Source of the DNA: Candidatus Competibacteraceae bacterium
Lineage (GTDB): Bacteria > Pseudomonadota > Gammaproteobacteria > Competibacterales > Competibacteraceae
Direction of reading: 5' to 3'
NCBI GenBank assembly: GCA_003527885.1
Contig: DPWB01000136.1
Coordinates: 1 to 6,441, forward strand
DNA: 6,441 nt
The number at the start of each line of letters is the position of its first letter. Positions within the stretch are counted from its first letter, which is position 1. A model generated the notes under the pieces. The model was not told the DNA's origin and searched no databases. It saw only the letters and a list, made by a program, of their open reading frames with translations. A program made the position numbers and the translations under genes. This document shows positions 5,682 through 6,441 of the stretch, in pieces.

Positions 5682-6368
5682 TCAGGCGCGGGGTCCAAAG
5701 ATCGCGGCGCCGATCCGCACCAGCGTGCTGCCTTCGGCGATGGCGGCCTCCAGATCCTCGGTCATGCCCATGGATAGGGTGTCGAGCGGCAATCCCTCGG
5801 CAATCAGCCGCTCCTGAAGCAGGCGAAGCCGGGCCAAGGGTTCGCGTTGGGCGTCGAAGCCCGTAGCCGGTGCGGGAATCGCCATCAGCCCGCGCAGCCG
5901 CAGCCGCGGCAGCGCGGACACCGCCTTGGCGACGGCCGGAACCTCCGCCACGCCCAGACCGTGTTTGCTGGCTTCCCGGCTGATGTTGACCTGAAGGCAG
6001 AGGTTCAGGGGCGGTAGCGAGTCGGGCCGTTGCGCGCTCAGGCGTTCGGCGACTTTTAGTCGGTCCACGCTGTGAACCCAGGCGAACCGTTCGGCGATGG
6101 GGCGGGTCTTGTTGGCCTGGATGGGGCCGATGAAGTGCCATTCCAGCTTGAGCTCCGCCAGTTCGGCCATTTTTTCCACGCTTTCTTGCAAATAATTTTC
6201 GCCGAAACCGCACTGGCCCGCGCGGGCCAGCGTGACGATAGCCGCCGGTGGCTGGGTTTTGCTGACCGCCAGCAGTCGGACGGAGCCGGGCGGGCGCTCG
6301 AAGCGGCGTTCGGCGGCACGGATACGGGCCAAAACCGCTGCCAAGCGCGCGGGCAGATCGCTGTTCAT
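5682..6368 (-). CDS. yggS: YggS/PLPBP family pyridoxal phosphate homeostasis protein
   Basis: Cytoplasmic single-domain PLP-binding protein (PROSC/PLPBP family). It has the fold-type III barrel of the alanine racemase N-terminal domain, has no established enzymatic activity, and keeps the balance of B6 vitamers and of amino and keto acids. At 228 residues it is close to the E. coli protein (234). Seen motifs: LLAVSKTQP (32-40), where Lys37 is the PLP-bound lysine; FGENYLQE (55-62); WHFIGPIQANK (77-87); VNISREASKHG (127-137); RGLMAIP (159-165); and the phosphate-binding end GSTLVRIGAAIFG (213-225). The usual LSMGMS-x-D is here LSMGMTED, a mild variant. It is the first gene of the leftward block. 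In pseudomonads its homologue lies divergent to pilT, and a rightward promoter may begin in the upstream gap here. The start ATG gives the normal N-terminus. Confidence 0.97.
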   Translation of the reverse strand: MNSDLPARLAAVLARIRAAERRFERPPGSVRLLAVSKTQPPAAIVTLARAGQCGFGENYLQESVEKMAELAELKLEWHFIGPIQANKTRPIAERFAWVHSVDRLKVAERLSAQRPDSLPPLNLCLQVNISREASKHGLGVAEVPAVAKAVSALPRLRLRGLMAIPAPATGFDAQREPLARLRLLQERLIAEGLPLDTLSMGMTEDLEAAIAEGSTLVRIGAAIFGPRA

Positions 6369-6441
6369 GTTGGGGTCTCTCGCGGGATGGCCGGGCGGTT
6401 TACAAGGATTTTGCGCTATATACTATTCGAAATCCGCTTTA
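6369..6441. promoter_or_regulatory. yggS upstream region with candidate divergent promoters
   Basis: This short gap to the right edge is A/T-rich at its far end. Rightward, TTTACA (6399-6404) and TACTAT (6421-6426) are 16 bases apart, a possible promoter for a divergent gene beyond the window. Leftward, TATATA (minus strand, 6417-6422) could be a -10 for yggS about 50 bases before its ATG, but its -35 would lie outside the window. Both are pattern matches only. Confidence 0.3.

Noticed and set aside
5671..6401. Ten-base match CGGGCGGTTT / AAACCGCCCG in opposite orientation flanking yggS
   Set aside because: It is short and GC-rich, easily expected by chance, with no target duplications or other mark of a mobile element.

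Overview
This is a compact, GC-rich window in which every recognisable gene lies on the minus strand, so transcription runs from right to left. The gene content and order point to a gammaproteobacterium: yggS, proC, yggT and a yggU/DUF167 gene are followed by metX and metW, close to the pseudomonad arrangement. The proteins are ordinary chromosomal types, and I see no sign of phage, plasmid, insertion sequence, CRISPR or RNA genes. The species cannot be named from the sequence alone.

Layout, in transcription order. (1) At the right edge is a short upstream region that probably drives yggS leftward and may hold a promoter for a divergent gene outside the window. (2) yggS encodes a PLP-homeostasis protein. 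(3) A small gene encodes a 141-residue secreted protein of unknown function. (4) proC (proline synthesis), yggT (membrane protein) and a DUF167 gene follow, almost without gaps. (5) A 151-base leader, the longest non-coding stretch, precedes metX and metW, which overlap by 11 bases and act in methionine synthesis. (6) After 53 bases come gspG, gspH and the first 147 codons of gspI, which are pseudopilins of a type II secretion system. The rest of that operon must lie beyond the left edge.

How the genes work together: yggS, proC, yggT and yggU are a classic conserved neighbourhood whose shared logic is only partly understood; PLP balance is the clearest role. MetX acylates homoserine, and MetW is its usual partner. 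GspG forms the shaft of the secretion pseudopilus, and GspH and GspI belong to its tip; all three carry the prepilin peptidase signature (Gly, Phe, then Glu at mature position 5).

The window is mostly conventional. The points most worth checking are the unrecognised secreted protein between yggS and proC, the Pro/Thr-rich C-terminal extension on GspI, the placement of pseudopilin genes directly after metXW without gspE or gspF, and a hairpin that covers the proC ribosome binding site. I found no convincing evidence of an undescribed system.
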